The notes under the pieces: generated by a model | Databases searched by the model: none | Seen by the model: the letters and a program-made list of their open reading frames with translations, nothing else | What the model was told of the DNA's origin: nothing | Program-made: the position numbers and the translations under genes | Shown here: positions 20,682 to 30,787 of the stretch, in pieces | How positions within the stretch are numbered: position 1 is the stretch's first letter | Layout of the letters: every line of letters starts with the position of its first letter | Assembly: GCA_963971405.1 (NCBI GenBank) | Contig: OZ020486.1 | Span: 10,997,419 to 11,061,418, forward strand | Direction of reading: 5' to 3' | DNA: 64,000 nt | Source: Psococerastis gibbosa | Taxonomy: Eukaryota; Arthropoda; Insecta; Psocodea; Psocidae

Positions 20682-23600
20682 CTGTGGAAATAACATTTAA
20701 TAATTAGCACAAGGTAGCAGTGAAAAAACTAGAGTTTCTGGTAAAAAATTATTTGTAATAAGTGACTAGATAAATAATTACATCCCGTTTTTTCTTACAA
20801 AGATTTGCTTAATGCATATTTTACTTGTTTGATTAAGTTCAACGTTTAGGTCTCGTCATTAACTATCGCCAATCCTCGTTAGAGGCATTTATATAAGAAG
20901 ATTAATACATTGCTTAGCGCAAGATGCCAAAAAATCGCAAAAAACAACGGCAACAACATGAGGACTATAACTTGACAACCAGGCACGGATCTGGAATGAG
21001 ACCAAGGAAGGGGCTAAAATTAAATTTCGATTTTTTCTTTTTTTAGATAGGGCAGAAATATTGGGGTTTTACGCATCTTCAGAGCAATAAGGGTGCTATA
21101 TTACAGGTAATTAATAAAATCGAGCACAAGGGGGGTCCGGGGAAGAAAGCTTGTGAAAAATAGGACTGAAATAGTGGGGTTTTACGCATTGTGAGGACCC
21201 TAATGGGTGGGGGAGCTATAGTTGGACAATTAAATTAATTCTACTAATTTCAATTTGCTAATGCTTTGAGATTAGGCAATGTGATCAAATTAAGGAAAAG
21301 TTTTCAAAGTAGCTGAGCTTCTGAGCAATGCCTTATGGTCTTAGAGGCGAACACGCGAAAATGCCTAATATGTACCTCTTCTTGGCCATGATGGAAGTCC
21401 GTAAAAGGCGATTTAACAGATAAGAGACCAAGTTTGAGCATAAGCAAAAAGTACAGACTTTTCTCTGCATGGGTTCGGGAAGGCGGAAGAACTCAAAGAA
21501 GAATGTAGAGGATGCGGATGCAAAAGGCAACGGGAAACCGCTGCATTACAATTCCATAGCTGCTACCTCATATAAAAATTAGAAGAGTGAAATGAGTTGG
21601 GCATTTATTAAGACACGAAAATCTGGTGCACACCATCATTGAGGGCACAGTGGAAGGAAAAAATAGAAAAGGACGGTTGCAAAAGGAATTCATGGATCAA
21701 CTGAAGGAGGACACAGGGGCCCGAAGGTATCAAGAGCAGAAGAGGAGGGTGCAGGAAGTTGATATGCGGGCAGTTGAGATTGTGACCTCAGAAGAAGAAT
21801 ATAATCATTATCACTGCTATTGCTATGATGATCGCCAACCTTCGATGGATGAGACATTTAAAAAAAGAAGAAGAAAGTAAAAGTGAAACTTCAATAGCAA
21901 TCAGTGAGTTTTGTCCGGACGAATTTTGCCTCCTTTGCGTTGAGTCTCGAACCTCGCACTTCCTTTCAAACGCTCTTAAGATCCGAATGCATGCAATGCG
22001 TTTATCCGGGAATAAGTGCAAATTACAAAAACACAATGAATTAAATATGACTTAACTTACGGTGTGGTATTAAAAGCGGGTGAGAATTAATTAAGAAATG
22101 GGGTTGGGTATTTGTATTTTGTAACGAGACCGGTGAGATTCATTCGAACAAATCCTAATACATCTTCTACTTTAATTTAAAATGAGGGGGTTTGTTTTAG
22201 CAGTACCGTGTTTAAATGGTTTAACAATAATTCCTGGGGTACCAAAGTTATTATTTGGCTTAGTCCTAATATGCTAATTAGTATTAACTTATTATAATTA
22301 TTTTAATTAGTATTAACTTAAGGTATTCAGGTATTCCTTTGCGTTGAGTCTCGAACCTCGCACTTCCAATTCATAATACAGTTCACAGCCCCCTGGACAA
22401 CGCCAGACCGTCATACTTCTGCAAGGTTTCGTATAAAAGATGCCTAATTCAGTTATTAGTGCTGACACTTAGATAAGCTAGCCCATCTAATCTCCAATCA
22501 GATTAAGTGTGTTAAACCTTGGTGGCCTCGATGTCAATCTGTCAAGCTCCCGTCCAAAGTTTCGGGCCCCCTTTGTCACTCGCCCGAATGCTAACTCAAT
22601 TAAAGCCCCCCTTTTCCCGGAGTAGAAATTAGATTTCAAATTTTCTACTGAATACGTATTTGGATCAAGTAGGCTATGTATTTGAGGGTATACCTATAAG
22701 GACTGGTATAGAATTTTTTCACTTGACCACTGATTTATTTTGGATGTTGTAGTAAGCAACATGCTTCACTCCCGCGTTTCCCCCCGTAATTTTAAATTAT
22801 TTATATATAGACTTTGCATGGACTCAGGCCTATTTATAGTGGCCTTGTTCAATGCCAACAACCCCCATGGATTTCGGACATTATTTGTTTTGTTTCCGTA
22901 TGAATTTTTGGCCATTGACAAACTGGTATACCTTCTCGATTTCAACTTACACCGGTTACAAGCGTTAATAGACAAGCTGAGACAAGCTTACCAATGAAAC
23001 AGGCAAAAGCATGACTTTACCAAGTACACAGATACCCCCAAGGTAAAGTACTGATTACGATTGGATGAACTCAGTCTAGGCGGAAAATTTTTCCTCTCAT
23101 GTAGTCTCGAACATCGGCCTACCGTTTCATGGTCTAGCTCTCTAACACCTGGATTATTATTAACAAATTATAATGAATCATGTTTACCGAATAATTATTG
23201 ATGTTTCTTTCTCCTCTAAATGTATTTATTATTTTGTGCTTGTCAAATAACATATGATGCCGAAATTTTCATGTTCTGCTCTTGGTATTCCACTGCTTAA
23301 AATTTTATGCCACCTTTTTTTTTCCATTTTGCAATATAATACCTCATCTCTTTGTAAATATGAGTTCTTAATGGTAAATGGCCCTTCAGTATAAAATAAG
23401 ATGCTAATGCGGTGAATAAAAACTAATCAGGTACAATTTATGGCTCTTAGGGCCCATTCGAATAAAGCCTAATAATGAGTCTCTTAGATGACTCCCGTAC
23501 TCCAGCAGGGTGCTAGCTTCCATTTTGTTAGGCAACACTTAACATAGACTCGTTAGTGGACTTTACTCGAAAGGGTCTTTAGTAGGATAAATGATTAAAT

Positions 23601-25619
23601 CATGCAAGAAGGTAATAGAGTGAGATGAGCACCTGATGTTCGTCTTCTTCAGGTATGTTGGAGAACAGTTTGCGAATCCCCAGGATACCTGTCAGCAGAA
23701 GCGCCATCTTGCCGACTATGAGCGCTTTTCCAGCGAGCAGGGCGAGGGCACCCAGCGCGATGGGCACAAAACTTGCAGCCATCATCAGTGGCATCATAAG
23801 CAAGTGTGAGTATTTTTTCTTTCCTCGAGCTTCAACAAAAATATAAATTTATGTAGAAATAATTTCGTATGGTGCATTAAAACTTATAAAATCGGTCTTT
23901 CTGAAACCTAGTAGGTACCATAAAGTATGCTAACCAGCTGAAATACGTCAAGCTGTCATTATGAGCATATAAGTAGAGGATATAGTATTACATCAACTAC
24001 TGTTCTTGTGCAGACTTGTGATCCAGCGGTTAAGACGACGCCTGGGTTAGGCATAGATCGTGGGTTCGAATCCAGCCAAGCCCAATTTTTCTATTACCTC
24101 TAATTTCGGTTATTTCGAGCTTAAAAGACAAATGAACAAGAATTGAACTCCGCTTTTTATAAAATCAATCAATAAATAAATACTAATTTTTTTGTTCTAT
24201 TACTAAGCCCGCTCATATAGTTAACTAGGAAGACCCAGGACCGCCTGCTTTACATGCCCTCCGAATATATAGCAAGTGTGGGACTCGAACCAGCAACCTT
24301 TTGGGTGAAAGTCGGAGTCTGAACCACTATTTTTCATGTCCTGACCATAGTCAGTTACAACTGAACATTATATTGCACTTTAATAAAATTACAGTACGGT
24401 TTGGTATGCATTAATATTTGTAGCTAGAAAATATGTTATACTTCGGACCTATGTAAGGTCATACCGGCCTAAAATTGAACCCATAATAGAAAGTAACTTA
24501 ATACAATACAATACGTTTATTGGACTGTATGAAAAGAAATTTAAAATAATTTTTATTTTTATTTTGGTCCCGCTAAAGCTTCAAAAACGGAAATGTAACT
24601 CCCTTAGTAAAGAAGACTAGCTTAGACTAGACTGCAGTATAAAAAAATGCTTTGAGATTTTATAGAGAGAATTGACCCAATATTGAACAAACGTGATGTT
24701 GAAAAATGATATCTCGACTGATATTAAGTGGAAATGCTATTTTAATAAGTATCTTTACAGTCAGGAATGGCCTCGTACTTCGACAATATAGTATATGAAC
24801 ATACCTACTTACGATATTTACATATTTTGGACTCCTGAATGTGTAAAGCATAATCATACTGTTTCAACTTCAATAATACTACAATGTAAGTGTGCGCAAT
24901 ACAAGACAAGATATTGGTGATACATTGTATGATCAATAGGAAGCTAACCAAAAGTTATGTATTTAATAGTCTATATTCCAATTTACCAAACGTTCTGCTG
25001 AATATCCCAAAAATTTGGCCTACATTTATGTGTCAACATTATTCACTATGTAGCTTTCCTTCGGGGCTATTTCACCCAATTTCGAAATTAACCGAATAAA
25101 ACCTTTCATTTCCAAACGAATTCGATTCCATTATTAGTATAAGCGCTCAACAGCTGTTGTTTTCTGAAACTTTCAAAAGTTTCCGGGTAAACAAAAAAAA
25201 AAAAAAAAAAATAACAACTCGTTTTTACCTTCATTTAGTGGATACCGCAGGCTGGACAGTTTCCAGCGAAGTGTGTACCTGGATAAGAAAAACCACAGTT
25301 TGTCCTGCAGCAATGCGTCCAAAAGTTCATTGCGGTCTTCGGTAGATCGCGGTAGAGTGCCCTCCAGCAGTTTTTCCGTAACTGGTTTTGATAGGTCAGG
25401 CACGAAATTTTCATTCTCAAACGTAAGTCCAGCCGTTATAGGAATACTTTGCACATTTTTAAAATTATCCAACCCAGATATTAATTTAATTTTTAAACAA
25501 CTTATCCAGTCAGTCCTAGAACAGTCTTCGTAGAGCTGCAGAAGAACTTTGGTTTGAAAATCCATTGCTGAGCAGTAGGCACTGAGCACTAGAACAATTG
25601 CACTGTGTATCCACCTCAT
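20568..25619 (-). CDS. Osiris family gene A, complete, three exons
   Basis: The gene joins 25619-25229, 23829-23633 and 20681-20568 into 702 nt, a 233-residue protein plus stop, usual for Osiris proteins (about 200-350 residues). Order of parts: signal peptide (residues 1-18), cysteine pair C33 and C41, DUF1676-type region (about 45-130), basic linker RGKKK (132-136), a long hydrophobic segment (about 139-180), and the C-terminal motif AHSMAY (215-220), a variant of the family motif AQxLAY. All introns have GT-AG ends and phases agree (1, then 0). From family knowledge, Osiris proteins act in the secretory or endosomal system of epithelia that make cuticle and airways. Intron 1 (1.4 kb) and intron 2 (3.0 kb) hold SINE, MITE, LINE and tRNA-like insertions. 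The ortholog number cannot be assigned by eye. Family assignment is close to certain; the exon 3 join is the least certain part. Confidence 0.92.
20986..21230 (-). repeat. hAT-like MITE H, reverse copy
   Basis: CAGGCACGGATCTGGAATGA, GTTTTACGCATTGTGAGGAC and GGGGGGTCCGGGG match the reverse of 42370-42651. It lies in Osiris A intron 2. Confidence 0.65.
21560..21800 (+). mobile_element. LINE C-terminal fragment
   Basis: IIEGTVEGKNRKGRLQKEFM and DQLKEDTGARRYQEQKRRVQ are the end of an RTE/CR1-type LINE ORF. It lies in Osiris A intron 2, on the opposite strand. Confidence 0.65.
21931..22368. repeat. 330-bp direct repeat, copy 2, with 32-bp flanking repeats
   Basis: The repeat itself is 21961-22293. 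The block starts and ends with the same 32 bp (CCTTTGCGTTGAGTCTCGAA and on) at about 21932-21963 and 22337-22368. Confidence 0.8.
22840..23025 (+). repeat. Dispersed repeat G, copy 2
   Basis: Shares the CATGGATTTCGGACATTATT and AGACAAGCTGAGACAAGC blocks with the other copies. The 85-codon frame over it is not supported as a host gene. Confidence 0.6.
23451..23578. repeat. Small MITE next to Osiris A exon 2
   Basis: CCCATTCGAATAAAGCCTA on the left is mirrored imperfectly by GGACTTTACTCGAAAGGG on the right. Single copy here. Confidence 0.4.
23633..23829 (-). CDS. Osiris A exon 2: hydrophobic domain
   Basis: The acceptor TTGTTGAAG lies just before 23829. The exon reads RGKKKYSHLLMMPLMM and then FVPIALGALALLAGKAL, the hallmark hydrophobic domain, ending LGIRKLF and EEDEHQ. 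The frame could continue to a stop at 23600, but CAG followed by GTGCTC at 23633 gives a phase-0 donor that fits the exon at 20681. If the donor is not used, a shorter isoform ending ISLYYLLA would result. Confidence 0.93.
23960..24120 (+). repeat. tRNA-like element T4, degenerate
   Basis: GATCCAGCGGTTAAGACGAC and CGTGGGTTCGAATCC are kept, but the 5' acceptor arm no longer pairs. It lies in Osiris A intron 1. Confidence 0.6.
24171..24345 (-). mobile_element. SINE S, copy 3, internally deleted
   Basis: It keeps the tRNA-like head and the ATTT-type tail but lacks part of the middle. It lies in Osiris A intron 1. Confidence 0.75.
25229..25619 (-). CDS. Osiris A exon 1: signal peptide, cysteine pair, DUF1676 region
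   Basis: The ATG at 25619-25617 opens MRWIHSAIVLVLSAYCSA, a typical signal peptide. It is followed by LYEDCSRTDWISC, the two-cysteine region, and a helical stretch with ELLDALLQDKLWFFL, which resembles the end of the family's DUF1676 domain. The reading frame runs on to a stop near 25173, but the exon must end at 25229, where GAAG is followed by GTAAAAAC. That leaves one base, which makes an Ala codon with exon 2 and restores the family sequence NEARGKKK. A run of about 17 A/T bases lies just inside the intron. Confidence 0.94.
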
Positions 25620-25635
25620 GTCTTTCTCACTTGAC

Positions 25636-25680
25636 TGACAGCTAATGAAAAGATGATGGCTGGTATCTGTCTTTTATGGT
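25636..25680 (-). promoter_or_regulatory. Probable core promoter of Osiris A
   Basis: On the minus strand ATAAAAG at 25677-25671 is a TATA-like box. An initiator-like TCATTA has its A at 25646, 31 bases downstream, which would leave a 27-nt leader before the ATG at 25619. A second initiator-like TCAGTC lies at 25638-25633. Spacing and motifs are seen directly; use is inferred. Confidence 0.5.
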
Positions 25681-25689
25681 AGTGCCGTT

Positions 25690-26480
25690 ATTTTTGAATA
25701 TGTCACATCCTGCGGACATTGATTGTTAGATGGACAATTGGAACACTTTTCTTCTTTTCTTGGTCAAGATGGCCATAGCTAATAGGAAATGATATGTTGT
25801 GATGCGACTCCTAGCAGGTAATGATTGCCTTCCTGTTCTACATAGTTATATGTAGTTATATGTTATATATGTCGTAGGTGCCTTTTACGTTCCACTTTTA
25901 TGTAAGTCCCATCTAGGGTATTGTTGTAAAATATAGTAATAATTTACTGACATTTTATTTTGGTAAGTTAATCTATGCTGCTTTCAAGTTTTTAAAATCT
26001 CTTTACAGCCCATCGCCACTGCCATAAATGGAGGCCTGAAATCCTTCAAATCCAGCAGATTTCAAATTTTTTTGTAAATAAGGAAAGATCGTAAATTTTT
26101 TAAGAAATTAATTAATTTTCTAAAGCTGCAGAGATATGAACGTGGTCACATGACCAATTCACAAAACATTCGTCATTATGAAAGAGATTACATTTTTTCT
26201 ACCTGAATTTTATTGCTACAGAAAAACCCAACTGCGTTCTTTAAACGCATTTTAATAGAATAGTAGAAAATCAGTTGGGAAAATAGTCAGCGTTTGGAGA
26301 AAGCTTGAATTTTTTTTATTAAAAGTTTTGTAAGATACATAGAAGAAAGGTGACTCCCGAAAATTGTCTGTCAATTCACAAAGTCGGTATAGTAGAATGG
26401 CTTACGATACTCATTTTATTTGATAATCAGGCTTGTAATTCCATTGCTATAGGAGCTCTAGAAATATATTTTTTCTTTTG
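25690..26480. other. 5' flank of Osiris A
   Basis: AT-rich, no gene or repeat partner found. It should hold the upstream control region of Osiris A. Confidence 0.4.
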
Positions 26481-26486
26481 TTTAAT

Positions 26487-27018
26487 AAAAGGTTAATCGC
26501 ATGCAAACAATTAGATGAGTGCATCCGAATGACCTCTTCAGTCACCTCTGTAGGTTAGTTGAGTTGAGTAAAGGCCGACCGACCTGCTAGTGCTAAATAC
26601 AAATACGGTGACGTGGTAGCAGACATTCATGACTTAGACGGGGTTTCCACCGACCTCGCATTGCAGAATGCAAATGACATTGACGGAAATGTTCGTTTTC
26701 CTCTATGCCATAGTTAAAATTGATCAATGATCATACAGTAAAATAACAAACAAACAAACTAAAATTAAAAAATGGCGTCATGGGCTATGTTAAGTACAAA
26801 CATTTTAATAGATTTCTATAAAAAGAAAAATTCTAATTTCCATCAATGTCATTTTCATTCTTCAATGCGAGGTCGGTGGAACCCCGCCTAAGTCTTGAAT
26901 GTCTGCTACCACGTCACCGTATTTGTATTTAGCACTAGCAGGTCGGTGGAATATGCGCCTTAGACACGTCTCCAATCGCACGGCGTGTACAAGCATGTTA
27001 CCATCTTGCTATCAAAGG
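26487..27018. repeat. Dispersed repeat E, copy 2, split by MITE D1
   Basis: The left part ends GTAGGTTAGTTGAGTT and the right part resumes GACACGTCTCCAATCGCACG, as in uninterrupted copies. Confidence 0.7.
26571..26960. repeat. Foldback MITE D1
   Basis: 390 bp. Arms of about 130 bp: GGTGACGTGGTAGCAGACAT and CACCGACCTCGCATTGCAG on the left are mirrored on the right. TA flanks both sides. Confidence 0.8.
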
Positions 27019-27019
27019 G

Positions 27020-28340
27020 TAGTTTTTCGAGAAGTTCCTTATTATGTTCCTTGAAGTTCAAAACTTTAAACATGCAGCATAAAGAGACCATTTTTGTTCT
27101 AGCCACAAGAGAATCAATATTAAATCAGAGAAATGGAGGAGAGGTCGTTGAAAGATTGTGCCTCCTCCACAGAAATAGCCGATGCTCACCAGATGATCTT
27201 AGGCTTAATTTTTCGTCTTGAATAATGATGGCACGAGTCTTTCTTTTTGTATGTTGAAAATTTCTGAATATAAAATGACTTTTTATTCAAAATCTTACTA
27301 TTGTATCAGCACAACTGGATATGAGTTTTCATAGTTATGGTTACAGAACCGGGTGACCCAAAGAACAAAAGGGTAGGCTACCTTATCTACGGTCACTTTT
27401 GAAACAATTGTAATCATGAATTCAGTACGGAAGTTGTAATAAACGAGGCTAACTTGAGACAGGTCAACAATAATTAGAATGGTAAAATTTGCTTCCAGTT
27501 TCTTTGGTTGCTAGTTTATATACAATAAAACAGATAGAATTAATTAACAAAGTTTGTTTGCTTTATCGATGTCGGACTGTTATTGGATAGGGGAAAAGTT
27601 TCCTTCGTAAAATTATGAGAAAAACCATTTTCCAGTTAATAGGCAATACGAAGATATCATTATTATTATTATTGACGTGATATAAAAAACATGTTGCATC
27701 ATCTATAGCGTTAACTGTGCGAGCCCCCGACAAGTTTATTAACTGGGGGGCCCACAGGTTTTTTTGTATTACAAGGGTGTAATTGATTATATTTATAACT
27801 TTATTCCTTCGGCGCAGGGCCGGCCAAAGAAGAAGAAGATTTTTATTTTAAATAATTTAATATTTTACATATTTTTTATTTTGGACAACTCAGCTTAAGG
27901 GATCGATATTTGTCAAATGAAATTTTTGTAAAATTGAATTTTATTAAGAGAATTAAACGGAGTTTGTGTGTGGGTCCGATTGTCCAATAAGGGACCCATT
28001 TTCAAATATTTTGCAAGTGCAAATACATATTTATATTTATATTATATACATATTTTTGACGAAATTACGTAATTAGCAAAGATATATAGTGGTTTGATGA
28101 ATAATTAAAGCACATACTAGGCAGATGGTGAACTTTCAGTGAAATATGTCAGTTTCTATAGTTTAAGTAAGTTGTAATTTTGATTTTTTTTTTGTACAAC
28201 GGTAAGGAAAAGCATAAGAGGAAATAACCACACTTTCGTTCTCGTTGCTATTGTATTCCATTATTTCTTGTATATGTGTAACTGGTTTTATACTGTTAAT
28301 ATTAAATATAATACAATAATAATAATAATAAATAAAAATA
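27020..28340. other. Spacer between Osiris A and B
   Basis: Low-complexity AT sequence and (AATA)n near 28316-28350; nothing coding. Confidence 0.4.
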
Positions 28341-28346
28341 ATAATA

Positions 28347-28667
28347 AATAAGGCCTTTTTTGTTCTATTGCTAAGCCAACCTAGCGGAGTTAGGGCTATA
28401 AAGCGTAGTGGTACGGACTCTGACTTTCACCCGAAATGTTGTTGGTTCGAGTCCCACACTGACTACATTTTCTGGCCATGCTTCGGAGGGCATGTAAAGC
28501 AGGCGGTCCCGGGCCTTCCTAGTTAAGTGTAAGAGAGGGCTTTATAGCCCTAACTCCGCTAGGTTGGCTTAGTAATAGAAACAATAAAAAGTCCTTATTT
28601 ATTTATTTATAACCAACAACCTTTCGGGTGGAAGACAGAGCCCGTACTACTACTCTACATGTCCTGA
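28347..28667. mobile_element. Chimeric SINE S pair in opposite orientations
   Basis: A plus-strand copy (about 28404-28610, from CGTAGTGG to the ATTT tail) sits between two pieces of a minus-strand copy (28347-28403 and 28611-28667). The middle of the minus copy is missing. Confidence 0.8.
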
Positions 28668-29372
28668 TATAATAACAGAATATGCTGTCGCTCAACACTG
28701 CTTACGAGCTACTACATATCTACAATAGTATAACTATTGTTATTGCATCAGTCCACACTCCCTATCCTATGGAAAAGTAGGAATACCCAGTAAAAATAGT
28801 AATTCAACATAAAAAATTATAAATAATCAACGGAGATTTTGTATATTAATTTAATTTTTATCTCTAATTTCCATTTTCACTGATGAGATTTCCCTACAAT
28901 TATTAATTGCATGATAACTGTTAAAGATCAATCATGCCACAGGATAAATAAAATAATTAACAAATTCTTTGTAATACAATTATAATAAAGTTAATAAATA
29001 ATAAATTAGCGATTTCATTGTACTCTATCTAGCACCCACCTAAGTAAACATAACAGATAAACTATCAGATTGTGGGGCGATCCATAGGGCCTATGAGTTA
29101 CAAAAATCTAGGGTCAGTTTCCCATTGCATTCTACCACATCAAACATCATTTAAATAAAACACAGGCAGCAATGTCAATGATGTATATGATTTCTGAAGA
29201 CATTAACGAGTAAACATAATAGTCTCCTTAGTAACTTTGTAAAACTTGCTGTCACTTATTGTGGAAAAATTATTACTTTGTACTGTTTTACATAATTAAA
29301 TAAAATACACAACCGGTTTCGGCTCACATTAACGAGTCGTTAAATTACCATTTGCTACGAACCACACAGCAA

Positions 29373-29394
29373 AATATATATATATATATATATA
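29373..29394. repeat. (AT)n microsatellite
   Basis: Eleven AT units followed by a T run. Confidence 0.9.
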
Positions 29395-29407
29395 TTTTTT
29401 TTTTAAA

Positions 29408-29553
29408 AAGAAGAAGATTAATTGCCTACAAACAATTTAATGAATGTATCCGATTGACCTCTACAATCGCCTCTGTAGGTTAGTACCCATGTTGAGTTAC
29501 GGCACGTCTCCTACCGCATGGCGTTTAAAGACTCGCACAGGTGCAAGCATGTT
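29408..29553. repeat. Dispersed repeat E, copy 3
   Basis: Uninterrupted copy with TGAATGTATCCGATTGACC and ACTCGCACAGGTGCAAGCA. Confidence 0.6.
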
Positions 29554-29637
29554 CGAAGTTGATCAGCGATGTGAAAAACAATCTGTAATCATCGCCCCAA
29601 TGTGTAGAAACTATTATTATTTAACAAAAGTCAATTA

Positions 29638-30005
29638 AGGCGCCCATTCCGCCATACCGGCTAGGGCTATTTACAAAAACAGTGACGTGGTAGCAGGCAT
29701 TCAAGACTTGGGCGGGGTTTCCACCAACCTCGCATTACAGAACTGACGGAAATGTTTATTTTCCTCTATGCCATAGTTAAAATTGATCAATGATCATACA
29801 GTAAAATCACAAACTAAAATTAAAAAATGGCGTCATGGGATATGTTAAGCACAAACATTTTAATTGATTTCTATAAAAAGAAAAATTCTAATTTCCGTCA
29901 ATGTCATTTGCATTCAGCGGTGGAAACGCCACCTATGTCTTGAATGTCTGCTACCACGTCACCGTTTTTGTAAATAGCCCCAGCCGGTCGATGGAATGGG
30001 CACCT
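29638..30005. repeat. Foldback MITE D2
   Basis: 368 bp. Ends AGGCGCCCATTCC and GGAATGGGCACCT are inverted copies; the arms match D1. Confidence 0.8.
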
Positions 30006-30371
30006 AAACGAACATTATAGTCTACATACTATCAGTGCCGGGTTTGGCTATGGCCCGCACAAAATGCAGCAAAATACAAAATCGCAATAGATTGAAGCAA
30101 CAAAAACAACAAATAAATTAACTGGTTAAAATATTTGGAGGGAAATTGGAACATTCCATTGCATTAATGATTAACCGCCTTACTCTATTCTATTCTGCAT
30201 TCTGTGGCTCTATTTTATAAGTGATAGAGGAATATTTGTGTGAGGGTGGAAGACTTTTCTGCCCGAGAAAGGGCCCCACACAAATCCGGCCCAGGGCCTC
30301 CCACAGGGCCAATCCCGGCATTCTAAGTCTCATCAACTCTGCTGTAGATTCCCAAGTACCGGTAGTATATG

Positions 30372-30787
30372 TTACTGATCTACTGAAACTCTTCTAGTTT
30401 TGGTGTAAGGCAGACCCATACCGCCTTGATGTCCATAACTTCCCACTAAATCTTGATAATCTTCATGTGTTTGATGACTCTGCTGCGGAAAACTGGGATA
30501 CCCGTGACCAAATCCTTGGCTATATGTATGAAGGTGTTCATAATCAGGCTGGCCAAAATGGTCGTGATATGACGGCGGGGGATGGTGATATTCAGGCGCT
30601 TTTGGACCCCAATGCCAGTACTTTAGAGCAATATTCAAGCCAGTAAGAAGAACAGCCAAGTTGCTGGAAATCAGCGCATTTTTTGCAATGATCAGAAGAA
30701 CTGTGAGCATTAGGGGGATGAAAGTTCCCAAATTTAAAATCACGCCGATTAGAAGGGGAACGAGGTACTTCCACGGTTTTCTAAAAG
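30372..30787 (-). CDS. Osiris B exon 3: hydrophobic domain and His/Tyr-rich tail
   Basis: The acceptor TTTTTTTTCAG precedes 30787. The exon reads FRKPWKYLVPLLIGVIL, GTFIPLMLTVLLIIAKNALI and LAVLLTGLNIAL, the Osiris hydrophobic layout with ALI where others have GKALI. The tail is rich in H, Y, P, Q and G (PEYHHPPPSYHDHFGQP and onward) and ends RRVSVDQ. Such low-complexity tails are common in the family. A frame reaching back to an ATG at 30809 exists but crosses the acceptor, so it is not the start. Confidence 0.86.

Noticed and set aside
22740-22997. 85-codon frame as a host gene
   Set aside because: It lies in dispersed repeat G, present at several loci.
30592-30774. 60-codon minus frame in the Osiris B exon
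   Set aside because: Out-of-frame shadow of exon 3.
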